DNA from: DAIOEK01 sp963708715
GTDB lineage: Bacteria; Chloroflexota; Anaerolineae; Anaerolineales; Anaerolineaceae
Length of the DNA stretch: 64,000 nucleotides
Direction of reading: 5' to 3'
NCBI GenBank assembly: GCA_963708715.1
Contig: CAVPSU010000001.1
Location: forward strand, 1,488,001 to 1,552,000
Made by a program: the position numbers and the translations under genes. Positions 27,713-35,509 of this stretch are shown here, one piece after another. Under the pieces are notes generated by a model. It saw only the letters and a program-made list of their open reading frames with translations, did not search any database and was not told the DNA's origin. Position 1 is the first letter of the stretch. Every line of letters starts with the position of its first letter.

Positions 27713-28057
27713 ATGAACGAACCCATTCATGTAACGGACGAAAACTTCGAAAAGGTGGTGTTAGGGTCCCCCATCCCGGTGATCGTGGATTTCTGGGCAC
27801 CCTGGTGCGGTCCCTGCCGGATGGTCGCACCGACCCTGAATAAACTGGCCAAAGAGGAGGCGGGGAAGCTGCTGATCGCCAAGGTCAATACAGATGAGTA
27901 CTCGCAATGGGCCATGCATTACGGCGTGCGCGGTATCCCGACCATGTTGTTTGTGTCGGGCGGCAAGGTGGTCAAGCAGCAGGTCGGCGCGTTGCCCGAA
28001 GCGGCTTTGCGGGGAGTAGTTAGCCAGTTCATGGAATCAATTGAACAGGTAAATTAA
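27713..28057 (+). CDS. trxA: Thioredoxin
   Basis: 114-aa dithiol protein with the active site FWAPWCGPCRM (about residues 26-36), cis-Pro turn RGIPTMLFVSGGK and the fold-typical length. ATG 27713 has AGGAG nine bases upstream; TTG 27707 is an alternative. The gene is 27 bp after the reductase gene and closes the unit with a terminator at 28081. It reduces protein disulfides in the cytoplasm. Confidence 0.93.
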   Translation: MNEPIHVTDENFEKVVLGSPIPVIVDFWAPWCGPCRMVAPTLNKLAKEEAGKLLIAKVNTDEYSQWAMHYGVRGIPTMLFVSGGKVVKQQVGALPEAALRGVVSQFMESIEQVN

Positions 28058-28080
28058 CGACCTCCAGATAGCTTAAAGAA

Positions 28081-28118
28081 AAACACCTCTCCGATTGTCT
28101 TTACAGGAGGGGTGTTTT
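28081..28118 (+). terminator. Terminator of the thioredoxin unit
   Basis: AAACACCTCTCC pairs with GGAGGGGTGTTT (one wobble) across a 13-nt loop, followed by TTTTAT. Confidence 0.75.
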
Positions 28119-28152
28119 ATTCCTTATTACAGATCGTATCTGCTAGTAAGCC

Positions 28153-28182
28153 GTAGGGTGCGTTCGGTATTGGGAACGCACC
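28153..28182. repeat. REP palindrome, downstream of the intact RAYT
   Basis: GTAGGGTGCGTTC ... GAACGCACC: arms GGTGCGTTC-type with a short loop (GGTATTGG) and the GTAG left edge. Paired with 28788-28828 on the other side of the transposase gene. Confidence 0.8.
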
Positions 28183-28200
28183 ATCCTCAATTATCCAAAC

Positions 28201-28755
28201 TTACTCTCCAACATTCGCGACCCCTGTTGATTCATCAATCCCTGAATCCCCCCAATCCTGTTCATACACTCCCATTCGTACATAACGATGAAAACTGGAC
28301 CATTCCCAATCGCATGGTCGGGTCACCAGACCGTGTTTGACAGGATTGTAATGAATGTAATCCAAATGGTTGGCCAAATCCTTATCATCCCGAATAGTAT
28401 GTTCCCAGAACCTGCGCTGCCAGATGTTCCTCTCCTTCCGTTTCTGCCTGGATAAACTCATGATTGCTTCATCCGAAAATTGCTTAACATAATGGTGGGT
28501 GAACTTTCTCTTGATTTCATGCCAGCGTATGGAGTAATCCGTGTCGTCTTCAGGCAAAGTCCAAATGCAATGCAAATGGTCAGGCAACAGGCAGATCGCT
28601 GTCACGTGAAAAGGAATTTTCTTTTCCACATCCAGCCAGGTATCATGTAAGATGGACCTTGCCAGGGGATCCAGGAAGATGGATTTGCGAAGATACGTGA
28701 CGACCGTGAAGAAATACGTGGCATTTTCCACCCTTACTCTACGATATTCCGGCAT
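28201..28755 (-). CDS. REP-associated tyrosine transposase (RAYT), intact
   Basis: 184 aa, the only complete RAYT in the window. MPEYRRVRVENATYFFTVVT; HUH site in CLLPDHLHCIWTLPEDD; IWQRRFWEHTIRDD; the tyrosine-bearing HLDYIHYNPVKHGLV; WEWSSFHRYVRMG. RAYTs act on single-stranded REP hairpins and are usually domesticated rather than selfish. TATAAT (minus strand) ends six bases before the ATG with no Shine-Dalgarno sequence. The flanking palindromes have arms GGTGCGTTC/GAACGCACC, unlike those at the two broken loci. Best candidate for an active enzyme here. Confidence 0.9.
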   Translation of the reverse strand: MPEYRRVRVENATYFFTVVTYLRKSIFLDPLARSILHDTWLDVEKKIPFHVTAICLLPDHLHCIWTLPEDDTDYSIRWHEIKRKFTHHYVKQFSDEAIMSLSRQKRKERNIWQRRFWEHTIRDDKDLANHLDYIHYNPVKHGLVTRPCDWEWSSFHRYVRMGVYEQDWGDSGIDESTGVANVGE

Positions 28756-28787
28756 TACCCAATTATAGATGAAATTGAATCACGATT

Positions 28788-28828
28788 GGTGCGTTCAACC
28801 GCGAACCTTGCGGTCGAACGCACCCTAC
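28788..28828. repeat. REP palindrome, upstream of the intact RAYT
   Basis: GGTGCGTTC ... GAACGCACC with an inner pair ACCGC/GCGGT and the CTAC edge at the right. Same arms as 28153-28182, opposite orientation of the GTAG/CTAC edge. Confidence 0.8.
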
Positions 28829-28995
28829 TACTGATCGTTGGCTTGAGAATTTCCCATGGAAGAGACTCCCTTTTTGTAGGGCTCCTTCTATCGTTGTCCT
28901 CCCATCAGGGTTTATACAAATCATCCTACATTGTCAAATCATCCTCTGTTCAAAAGCCTGCGAGTCTGATATATTTATCCCTTGCTGGCAAGACA

Positions 28996-29020
28996 CCCCG
29001 GTATTTGCCGGGGTTATTTT
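28996..29020 (+). terminator. GC-rich hairpin plus T-run directly before typA
   Basis: CCCCGG-TATTTG-CCGGGG then TTATTTT, ending at the first in-frame ATG (29021). No gene lies just upstream on this strand, so it may act as a leader terminator or attenuator of typA rather than as a normal gene end. Confidence 0.6.
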
Positions 29021-29044
29021 ATGAAAAGGCAAGATGAAAAGCTT

Positions 29045-30904
29045 ATGCAGGTAGAACGAAAAGATATTCGAAATATCGCCATCATCGCTCATGTTGACCA
29101 CGGCAAAACCACCCTGGTGGACGGACTGCTGCGACAGGCGCGGGTCTTCCGCGAAAATCAGCAGGTCATGGAACGGGTGATGGATTCCAATGATCTGGAA
29201 CGCGAACGCGGCATCACCATCCTCGCGAAGAACACCGCCATCACCATTCCCGATCCCAAGACCGGCGGGCTGGTCAAGATCAATATCATCGACACCCCCG
29301 GTCACGCCGATTTCGGCGGCGAAGTGGAACGCGTCCTCAACATGGTGGATGGCGTTCTGCTGCTGGTCGACGCAGCCGAAGGTCCGATGCCTCAAACCCG
29401 ATTCGTCCTCAAAAAAGCCCTGGCCATGGGATTGCGCGCGATCCTGGTCATCAACAAGATGGATCGCAAAGACGCCGAGCCGGACCGCACCTTGAATGAC
29501 ACATTCGATCTCTTTGTCGAATTAGGCGCCGATGACCTTCAGGCAGATTTTCCGATCATTTATGCCAACGGCATCACCGGTCAGGCCGGGTATGGGCCCG
29601 AAATGAGCCCTGACCTGCAGCCACTCTTCCAGGCGATCCTGGATAAAATTCCCGGACCGATGGTTGATCCGGATGCGCCTCTGCAATTGCTGGTCACCAA
29701 TCTGAGTTATGACGATTATCGCGGAACTACCGCCCTCGGGGTAATTCACGCCGGGCATATCACCGCCGGGCAACAGCTCGCTCGAATTACCAACACCGGG
29801 CAGGTCTTGAATGAACGCGCCCGTTACCTGTATGTTTTTCAGGGATTGGATAAGATCGAGGTGGAAAAAGCCAGCGCGGGCGATGTCATTGCCATCGCCG
29901 GTCTCGAAGGGATCGCCATCGGAGAGACACTGGCGGACCCGGAAAACCCGGTTGCCCTGCCCACCATCCATGTGGAAGAACCTACGGTGAGGATGACATT
30001 TGGAGTGAACTCCTCGCCCTTCACGGGCAAAGAAGGCAAATGGAGCACTTCCCGCAAACTTCGGGAGCGCCTCTTTGACGAACTAAAGAATAATGTGGCT
30101 CTGCGAGTTGCTGAAACCGAATTCGCAGACACGTTTGTAGTTTCCGGTCGCGGAGAATTGCATCTGGCGATCCTGATCGAGACCATGCGGCGCGAAGGAT
30201 ATGAGTTCCAGGTTTCGCGCCCCGAAGCAATCTTCCACCAGGATGAGGACGGACGCTTATTGGAACCGTTTGAAGATGTTCATATCGAGACCAGTACCGA
30301 AACGGTCGGATCGGTTGTCGAAATGCTGGGCAGCCGTCGCGGACGCATGATCAATATGATGAATAACCCGGATAACACGGTCTCATTGAACTACATCGTC
30401 CCAGTCCGTGGACTGTTGGGTTTCCGTTACCAGTTCCTTACAGCCACCCGTGGAATGGGAATTCTCACTTCGATTTTTCATGGCTATGACGAATTAGCCG
30501 GACCGATCACGCAGCGCGCCAGCAGCTCCATTGTCGCCTGGGAAGCCGGAACGACCACCAAGTTTGGTCTAAAAAACGCAGAAGAGCGCGGTATCTTGTT
30601 TGTTGGTGCCGGTGTGGATGTGTATGAGGGGATGGTTATCGGTGAGACGATGCGCCCGGCAGATGTGCATGTAAATGTCTGCAAGACCAAGCATCTGACC
30701 AATATGCGCTCATCCAATAAGGATATCGAAGTCCGGCTGGTCACGCCGCGGGATATGAGTCTGGACGAGGCGATAGAATATCTTGCAGAAGATGAATTAT
30801 TGGAAGTAACACCTCAGAATTTCCGCATTCGTAAACGAATTCTCAGTACCGAAGAACGCGGGAAGCAGACCAAAAAGGCTAAAGAAGCACTCGGCGAAGA
30901 TTAA
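29045..30904 (+). CDS. typA: Ribosome-associated GTPase TypA/BipA
   Basis: A translational GTPase that binds the 70S ribosome and helps 50S assembly and stress growth. G motifs: AHVDHGKTTLVDGLL (G1), ERGITILAKN (G2), DTPGHADFGGEVERVL (G3), NKMDRKDAEPD (G4). Domains II, III, V and the BipA-specific C-terminal domain follow (FLTATRGMGILTSIFHGYD; NMRSSNKDIEVRLVTPRDMS). ATG 29045 leaves eight residues before IRNIAIIAHVDHG as in the family; ATG 29021 directly after the hairpin is an alternative. 619 aa is normal. Ends with a strong shared terminator. Confidence 0.95.
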   Translation: MQVERKDIRNIAIIAHVDHGKTTLVDGLLRQARVFRENQQVMERVMDSNDLERERGITILAKNTAITIPDPKTGGLVKINIIDTPGHADFGGEVERVLNMVDGVLLLVDAAEGPMPQTRFVLKKALAMGLRAILVINKMDRKDAEPDRTLNDTFDLFVELGADDLQADFPIIYANGITGQAGYGPEMSPDLQPLFQAILDKIPGPMVDPDAPLQLLVTNLSYDDYRGTTALGVIHAGHITAGQQLARITNTGQVLNERARYLYVFQGLDKIEVEKASAGDVIAIAGLEGIAIGETLADPENPVALPTIHVEEPTVRMTFGVNSSPFTGKEGKWSTSRKLRERLFDELKNNVALRVAETEFADTFVVSGRGELHLAILIETMRREGYEFQVSRPEAIFHQDEDGRLLEPFEDVHIETSTETVGSVVEMLGSRRGRMINMMNNPDNTVSLNYIVPVRGLLGFRYQFLTATRGMGILTSIFHGYDELAGPITQRASSSIVAWEAGTTTKFGLKNAEERGILFVGAGVDVYEGMVIGETMRPADVHVNVCKTKHLTNMRSSNKDIEVRLVTPRDMSLDEAIEYLAEDELLEVTPQNFRIRKRILSTEERGKQTKKAKEALGED

Positions 30905-30910
30905 CAGATC

Positions 30911-30942
30911 AACTAAGAGCGACCGACAGGTCGCTCTTAGTT
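30911..30942. terminator. Bidirectional terminator typA/galE
   Basis: A perfect 14-bp stem around GACA with TATTTAATT after it; lies between the typA stop and the galE stop, which read towards each other. Confidence 0.85.
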
Positions 30943-30944
30943 AT

Positions 30945-31919
30945 TTAATTCCAACCATGTGGGTGATTTCTATGCCATTCCCAGGCAGAAGAGATGATCT
31001 CTTCGAGGTCAGGTACTTGTGGTTGCCAGCCAAGTTCACGGCGGATCTTATCCGAACTCGCGACCAATCGGGGTGCATCCCCGGGGCGACGGGACGTCTC
31101 GACAACTGGGATTGGGTGACCGGTCACCTTTCGGGCGGTCTCGATCACTTCCCTTACGGAATACCCAAGCCCGTTTCCCAGATTGTATACCAGTCTCTCG
31201 TGTTGTTTGAGTCCTTCAAGTGCCAACAAATGGGCACTAACCAGGTCGCGGATGTGGATGTAATCGCGGATGTTCGTCCCATCCGGGGTTGGGTAGTCAG
31301 TACCAAAGATACTTAAATGAGGACGTTGCCCAAGGGCAACTTGTAACACCAGGGGAATGAGATGAGTCTCCGGCTGGTGAGCTTCTCCCCGCCCCGGAAG
31401 GGCGCCTGCCGCATTGAAGTAACGCAAACTGGCATACTTCAAGCCATAAATTTGGCTGTACCAATCGAGGGATTGCTCCACCATCCATTTGGTCTGACCA
31501 TAGACGCTCGCCGGACCGATCGGGCTCTCTTCTGCGATGGGTTGGTCGTTTGATGCGAATATCCCGGCGGTGGAAGAGAAAATTAGTTTTGGAACGCCGG
31601 TTTTACCAATGCAATCCAACAAGGTGATCGTCTTGGCGAAGTTATTCTTAAAGAAGCGACCGGGTTCTTTCATGCTCTCGCCGGCTTCAATGAAAGCTGC
31701 AAAGTGCATTACGGCATCATACGTTCTACTTTTCAGAGCGTCAAACAGGGTTGCTTCGTCGCCAACATCACCCTGAATAAAATGAGCGCCCTGAGGAATA
31801 GCCTGACGATAGCCTTTGACGAGTGAGTCGTAAACGGTCACCTCGTGACCAGCTTCGAGTAACATGGCTGTCGTCGCTGATCCGATATAACCTGCTCCGC
31901 CGGTCACAAAAAGGTTCAT
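30945..31919 (-). CDS. galE: UDP-glucose 4-epimerase
   Basis: Interconverts UDP-glucose and UDP-galactose using bound NAD. The 324-aa extended SDR protein has MNLFVTGGAGYIGSAT (NAD loop), MHFAAFIEAGES, SSTAGIFA (Ser/Thr of the triad), VYGQTKWMVEQSLDW (Tyr-x3-Lys), RYFNAAGA and PTPDGTNIRDYIH. GAGGTGGG precedes the ATG. It supplies galactose for surface polysaccharide or removes it in the Leloir pathway; no other galactose gene is nearby. It is 25 bp after the helicase gene on the same strand. Confidence 0.93.
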   Translation of the reverse strand: MNLFVTGGAGYIGSATTAMLLEAGHEVTVYDSLVKGYRQAIPQGAHFIQGDVGDEATLFDALKSRTYDAVMHFAAFIEAGESMKEPGRFFKNNFAKTITLLDCIGKTGVPKLIFSSTAGIFASNDQPIAEESPIGPASVYGQTKWMVEQSLDWYSQIYGLKYASLRYFNAAGALPGRGEAHQPETHLIPLVLQVALGQRPHLSIFGTDYPTPDGTNIRDYIHIRDLVSAHLLALEGLKQHERLVYNLGNGLGYSVREVIETARKVTGHPIPVVETSRRPGDAPRLVASSDKIRRELGWQPQVPDLEEIISSAWEWHRNHPHGWN

Positions 31920-31944
31920 TATCCCACCTCAGCTTTAGTAAAAT

Positions 31945-34167
31945 TCATTTCTTTTCCAGAATCGTGAGATTTGCAAGGGCAGCATCCAACCGTTTGAGTC
32001 CAACTGTATCGAATTCAACCACAACGATCTCTTCGGTATCGAGCAGTTTGCTTTCCAACACGAGACCTTCTCCCCAGGAAGGGTGTATGACCCTCATATT
32101 TTCTTTATACTTCTGCTCTACTGTAGTTTTTACTTTTTGTTGATTCACACCCGTATTCCAGATCACAGTTGAGCCATATCCCGCTTGATTTCGTTCTTCC
32201 TGATGGTCATCTCTACGCCAGAAACCGGAGACGCGTGCAGCCGGTCTTCGGATGGAGTTTATTAAGCTGGGTGGTATATCAGCCAGAAATCGGCATGGAT
32301 CGGTGAAATCATAGCCGCCGAACATGGCACGAGATTCGGCTCTGGTTAGGAACAGCCTATCTTTGGTTCTCGTAATACCGACATAAAAGAGGCGGCGCTC
32401 TTCAGCCAATTCTTCTTCATCGTCCATGGATCGGGAATGTGGTAAGAGTTTTTCGTCCAAACCTGAAATAAACACGATCGGGAATTCCAGACCTTTACTG
32501 GCATGCAGGGTGAGTAATGTCGGCGCGTCCGGTCGGTCGGGGAGGGTATCCTGATCGGCTACCAGAGCAATATTTTCGAGAAATGCCCCCAGACCGGTTG
32601 ATTCATAGTCATAGGCAACCCGCATCAACTCTTCGACGTTTTCCCAACGGTCAATTCCTTCTTCGCTTTCATCAGATATATAACTGCGGTAATCAATATC
32701 TTCCAGGATGCGGGCAAATAGCTTTGGAAGCGGAAGCGTTTCTTTTAAGGCCAGCCATTCATCCAAACGGCTGCCAAAATCGGCTAACCGCCTGGCGGCT
32801 GTTCCGCCAAATTGTTGCCAGTGCGGGGAAGACTCTCCTCGAACGAGGTCGAGCAATATATTGGTGGACGGTGAATTCAGTGTGACAGAATACTCGCGCA
32901 ATGTCAGAATGGTTTTGTCCCCGATCCCACGCAAAGGGACATTGATAATCCGTTCGAGACTGTTGTTATCATTCGGGTTGTGAAGCAGGCGCAGGTAAGC
33001 GATGCAGTCCTTCACTTCACGGCGGCCATAGAATCGCTGGGCGCCTACCAGGCGATACGGGATTCCGGCGTGGAGGAAGGCTTCTTCCAAGAGACGGGAT
33101 TGGGCATTGGTACGATACATCACCGCAAAATCAGCCAAGACAGCTCTTTTTTGCTTGACTTCCTCGGCAATTTTCTGTACCACGTACTCTGCCTCGGCAT
33201 GATCGTCAGTTGCTTCATATAGATTGATCCGCTCTCCTGCTCCCCGCTCGGTAAACAATCGTTTGGGGGTTCTGTTTTGGTTGTGTTCAATCACTGCGCG
33301 GGCAACATCCAGGATCATCTGGGAAGACCGGTAATTTTGCTCCAGAAGGATCTTTTGATAATCCGGATAATCCTTTTCAAAGCGCAATACATTTTGATAA
33401 TCTGCACCGCGCCAACGATAGATGGACTGGTCCTCATCTCCTACGACAAATAGGTTTTGATGCTCGGAAGCCAGGTGTTTAATCAAGCTATATTGGGCGA
33501 AATTGGTATCCTGGAATTCATCCACCAGAATATGCTCGAAGCGGTGGGCATAGTACTCTCTGACAGCAGGCACTTGATCTAATATGCGGGCTGTACCGAG
33601 TAAAAGATCATCAAAATCCAATGCATTACACGCGAGTAACAATTCCTGATACCGCTGAAAAACCCGCTGAATAACCTGATCTCGATATCCTTTAACTTCA
33701 AGCTTATCCGGTGTGATCATATCGTTCTTGGCGCGGGAGATCGCGTTAAGCACAGAAGAAGGTCGATTCGTTCTATCGTCAATATTTAGTTCGCGCAACG
33801 CCCGTTTGACCAGTGTTTGCTGGTCGTCTTCATCATAAATGGAGAAATCCTGGGTGACACCGAGGTATTGGGCTTCCCGGCGGAGGATACGGGCGCAGAC
33901 CGAATGGAAAGTGCCCAGCATGATGCCGCGCTGCTCTCCACCCAAAAGTTCATACACACGGCTTTCCATCACACGGGCGGCTTTATTGGTGAAGGTGACC
34001 GCCAGAATATTAAATGGGCGGACTCCTCGTTCGCCGATAAGATAGGCTATTCGGTGGGTCAAGACGCGTGTTTTACCGGAGCCTGGACCGGCAAGTACGA
34101 GGACCGGTCCATTCTTTGCGGTTACCGCTTGATTTTGTTGGGGATTTAAATGTTTTAGAAAGTCCAC
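31945..34167 (-). CDS. pcrA: UvrD/PcrA-like superfamily 1 DNA helicase
   Basis: 740-aa 3'-5' helicase for repair and removal of RecA filaments. All SF1A motifs are visible: LNPQQNQAV (Q), AGPGSGKTRVLTHRI (Walker A), LAVTFTNKAA (Ia), HILVDEFQDTNFAQ (Walker B), VVGDEDQSIYRWRGAD (III), LEQNYRSS (IV), LTLHASKGLEFPIVFISGLDE (V), EERRLFYVGITR (VI). The C-terminus (about 665-735) holds the Tudor-like domain of PcrA that binds RNA polymerase (VIHPSWGEGLV). Start is GTG; a strong promoter places the transcript start at this codon. galE follows closely. Confidence 0.93.
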   Translation of the reverse strand: MDFLKHLNPQQNQAVTAKNGPVLVLAGPGSGKTRVLTHRIAYLIGERGVRPFNILAVTFTNKAARVMESRVYELLGGEQRGIMLGTFHSVCARILRREAQYLGVTQDFSIYDEDDQQTLVKRALRELNIDDRTNRPSSVLNAISRAKNDMITPDKLEVKGYRDQVIQRVFQRYQELLLACNALDFDDLLLGTARILDQVPAVREYYAHRFEHILVDEFQDTNFAQYSLIKHLASEHQNLFVVGDEDQSIYRWRGADYQNVLRFEKDYPDYQKILLEQNYRSSQMILDVARAVIEHNQNRTPKRLFTERGAGERINLYEATDDHAEAEYVVQKIAEEVKQKRAVLADFAVMYRTNAQSRLLEEAFLHAGIPYRLVGAQRFYGRREVKDCIAYLRLLHNPNDNNSLERIINVPLRGIGDKTILTLREYSVTLNSPSTNILLDLVRGESSPHWQQFGGTAARRLADFGSRLDEWLALKETLPLPKLFARILEDIDYRSYISDESEEGIDRWENVEELMRVAYDYESTGLGAFLENIALVADQDTLPDRPDAPTLLTLHASKGLEFPIVFISGLDEKLLPHSRSMDDEEELAEERRLFYVGITRTKDRLFLTRAESRAMFGGYDFTDPCRFLADIPPSLINSIRRPAARVSGFWRRDDHQEERNQAGYGSTVIWNTGVNQQKVKTTVEQKYKENMRVIHPSWGEGLVLESKLLDTEEIVVVEFDTVGLKRLDAALANLTILEKK

Positions 34168-34173
34168 TGAGTC

Positions 34174-34202
34174 ATTCTACTCGTGGACAGGAGGGGTGTC
34201 AA
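34174..34202 (-). promoter_or_regulatory. Sigma-70 promoter of pcrA, leaderless
   Basis: On the minus strand TTGACA (34202-34197), 17 bp, TAGAAT (34179-34174), then only six bases to the GTG start at 34167. The predicted first transcribed base is at or next to the start codon, and no Shine-Dalgarno sequence fits. Confidence 0.8.
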
Positions 34203-34210
34203 CCAGGCGA

Positions 34211-34783
34211 TCATTCCACTCGCCAGTAAGCGCCGCCTCCACTATCCCTTGCCATCAAATGAAATTCAACCAATCCTCGTCGCAAGGATGCAGTATCCTT
34301 GTGGAATTGGAGTAGAACCTCATTCACTTCCTTCTCTGAATAATGGACCTCTTTATCAAAGGCTTTCACCACATGTCGCAGGAGGATGGCGAATTTCTTC
34401 GCCTGGGAAGGGAATGATTTGATCTTGCCTTCCTTATCCAGGAATGTATTTAATACCTTTTGGTCGACGGCATCCAAATTTGCGGTTTCGGATAACCGGG
34501 ATAAATTTTCCGTTTTAAGTATTTTTTCTGTCATGGTCTTTAAGACCTCCGTTCTGAGAGAGTAAAAATAGTAATGCCCTTCTGCTCTGGCTGATACCAG
34601 ATTTGCATCGGACAGACGTGATAGGTGATGTGAGGTTGTGGACACCCCTATCCCTAACATTCCAGCAATTTGTTCAACCGAATAGGATTTCGTTGCCAGC
34701 AATCCGATGATTTTTAGCCGGTTTGCATCGGATAATGCCTTATAAAAGGTGAGTAAATCTTGAAGTATCTCTTCTTTTGTCAA
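34211..34783 (-). CDS. ArsR-family regulator with C-terminal DUF2087 domain
   Basis: 190 aa. N-terminal winged helix (about 10-90): LTFYKALSDANRLKIIGLL, YSVEQIAGMLGIGVSTTSHHLSRL. C-terminal DUF2087 domain (about 115-190): FLDKEGKIKSFPSQAKKFA, HYSEKEVNEVLLQFH, LRRGLVEFHLMARD. This domain is small and of unknown sensing role. The gene starts 22 bp before a perfect 12-bp palindrome, the likely autoregulatory operator, and is divergent from mscL, which may be a target. Confidence 0.85.
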   Translation of the reverse strand: MTKEEILQDLLTFYKALSDANRLKIIGLLATKSYSVEQIAGMLGIGVSTTSHHLSRLSDANLVSARAEGHYYFYSLRTEVLKTMTEKILKTENLSRLSETANLDAVDQKVLNTFLDKEGKIKSFPSQAKKFAILLRHVVKAFDKEVHYSEKEVNEVLLQFHKDTASLRRGLVEFHLMARDSGGGAYWRVE

Positions 34784-34805
34784 GGATACCTCCAGTGATA
34801 CAATA

Positions 34806-34817
34806 CGATGATCATCG
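34806..34817. promoter_or_regulatory. 12-bp palindrome, candidate ArsR operator
   Basis: CGATGATCATCG, a perfect dyad 23 bp upstream of the ArsR-type start codon and within the 160-bp gap to mscL. Dimeric winged-helix proteins bind such dyads. Confidence 0.55.
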
Positions 34818-34946
34818 AAATGATTTTATGATTAACTGGCGATTTGTCAAGGGATAATCTTCAGAATTTAGGTTGTTATTTCCCCACGATTCTTCTACAA
34901 TGAATCTAGATCCGTTCCTACTCGAAGGAATGGATAAGGAGGAAAT

Positions 34947-35375
34947 ATGGGGAAAGAATTCAAAGAGTTTATAATGCGCGGGAATGTGGTGGACCTGGCT
35001 GTCGCCGTGATCATTGGAGGCGCATTTGGGAAAATCATTACCTCCCTCGTAAATGACATCATCATGCCACCGATCGGACTCTTACTTGGTGGGGTAAATT
35101 TTAAAGATCTTTTCGTAGATCTATCCGGTAAGGGATTCACCACACTGGCGGATGCACAAGCTGCTGGAGCTCCAACCCTGAACTATGGCATTTTTATCAA
35201 TGCCATCATCGATTTCTTGATTGTTGCATTCGTGATTTTCCTGGTGATCAAAGCGATCAATAAAATGAAAAAACCCGAACCCGTAACTGCACCAACGACC
35301 AAGGAATGCCCCCGGTGTTTGTCTTCCATTCCACTCAAGGCAACCCGCTGCCCTCATTGCACATCCGATCTGTAA
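34947..35375 (+). CDS. mscL: Large-conductance mechanosensitive channel with zinc ribbon
   Basis: Pentameric channel that opens under membrane tension to release solutes after osmotic downshock. GKEFKEFIMRGNVVDLAVAVIIGGAFGKIITSLVNDIIMPP is the N-terminal helix and TM1 of MscL; TM2 is at about 76-97. After a linker (MKKPEPVTAPTT) a C-terminal tail carries CPRC-x11-CPHC, a rubredoxin-like zinc ribbon (about 118-141) instead of the usual helical bundle. AAGGAGGAAAT precedes the ATG. A terminator follows. Confidence 0.92.
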   Translation: MGKEFKEFIMRGNVVDLAVAVIIGGAFGKIITSLVNDIIMPPIGLLLGGVNFKDLFVDLSGKGFTTLADAQAAGAPTLNYGIFINAIIDFLIVAFVIFLVIKAINKMKKPEPVTAPTTKECPRCLSSIPLKATRCPHCTSDL

Positions 35376-35393
35376 ACACTAATTCACTCTGTG

Positions 35394-35428
35394 CCGGCGG
35401 TGGTTATCGTACCGCCGGTATTTTTTTT
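35394..35428 (+). terminator. Intrinsic terminator of mscL
   Basis: CCGGCGGT pairs with ACCGCCGG across a 9-nt loop, then a T-run of eight. Confidence 0.88.
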
Positions 35429-35509
35429 AATCGCACTACATGATAATATTCATTAGATAAAGTCAAACACAATTCCATTCTGACCCGTTCAACGGAGAGT
35501 AATAAAGCG

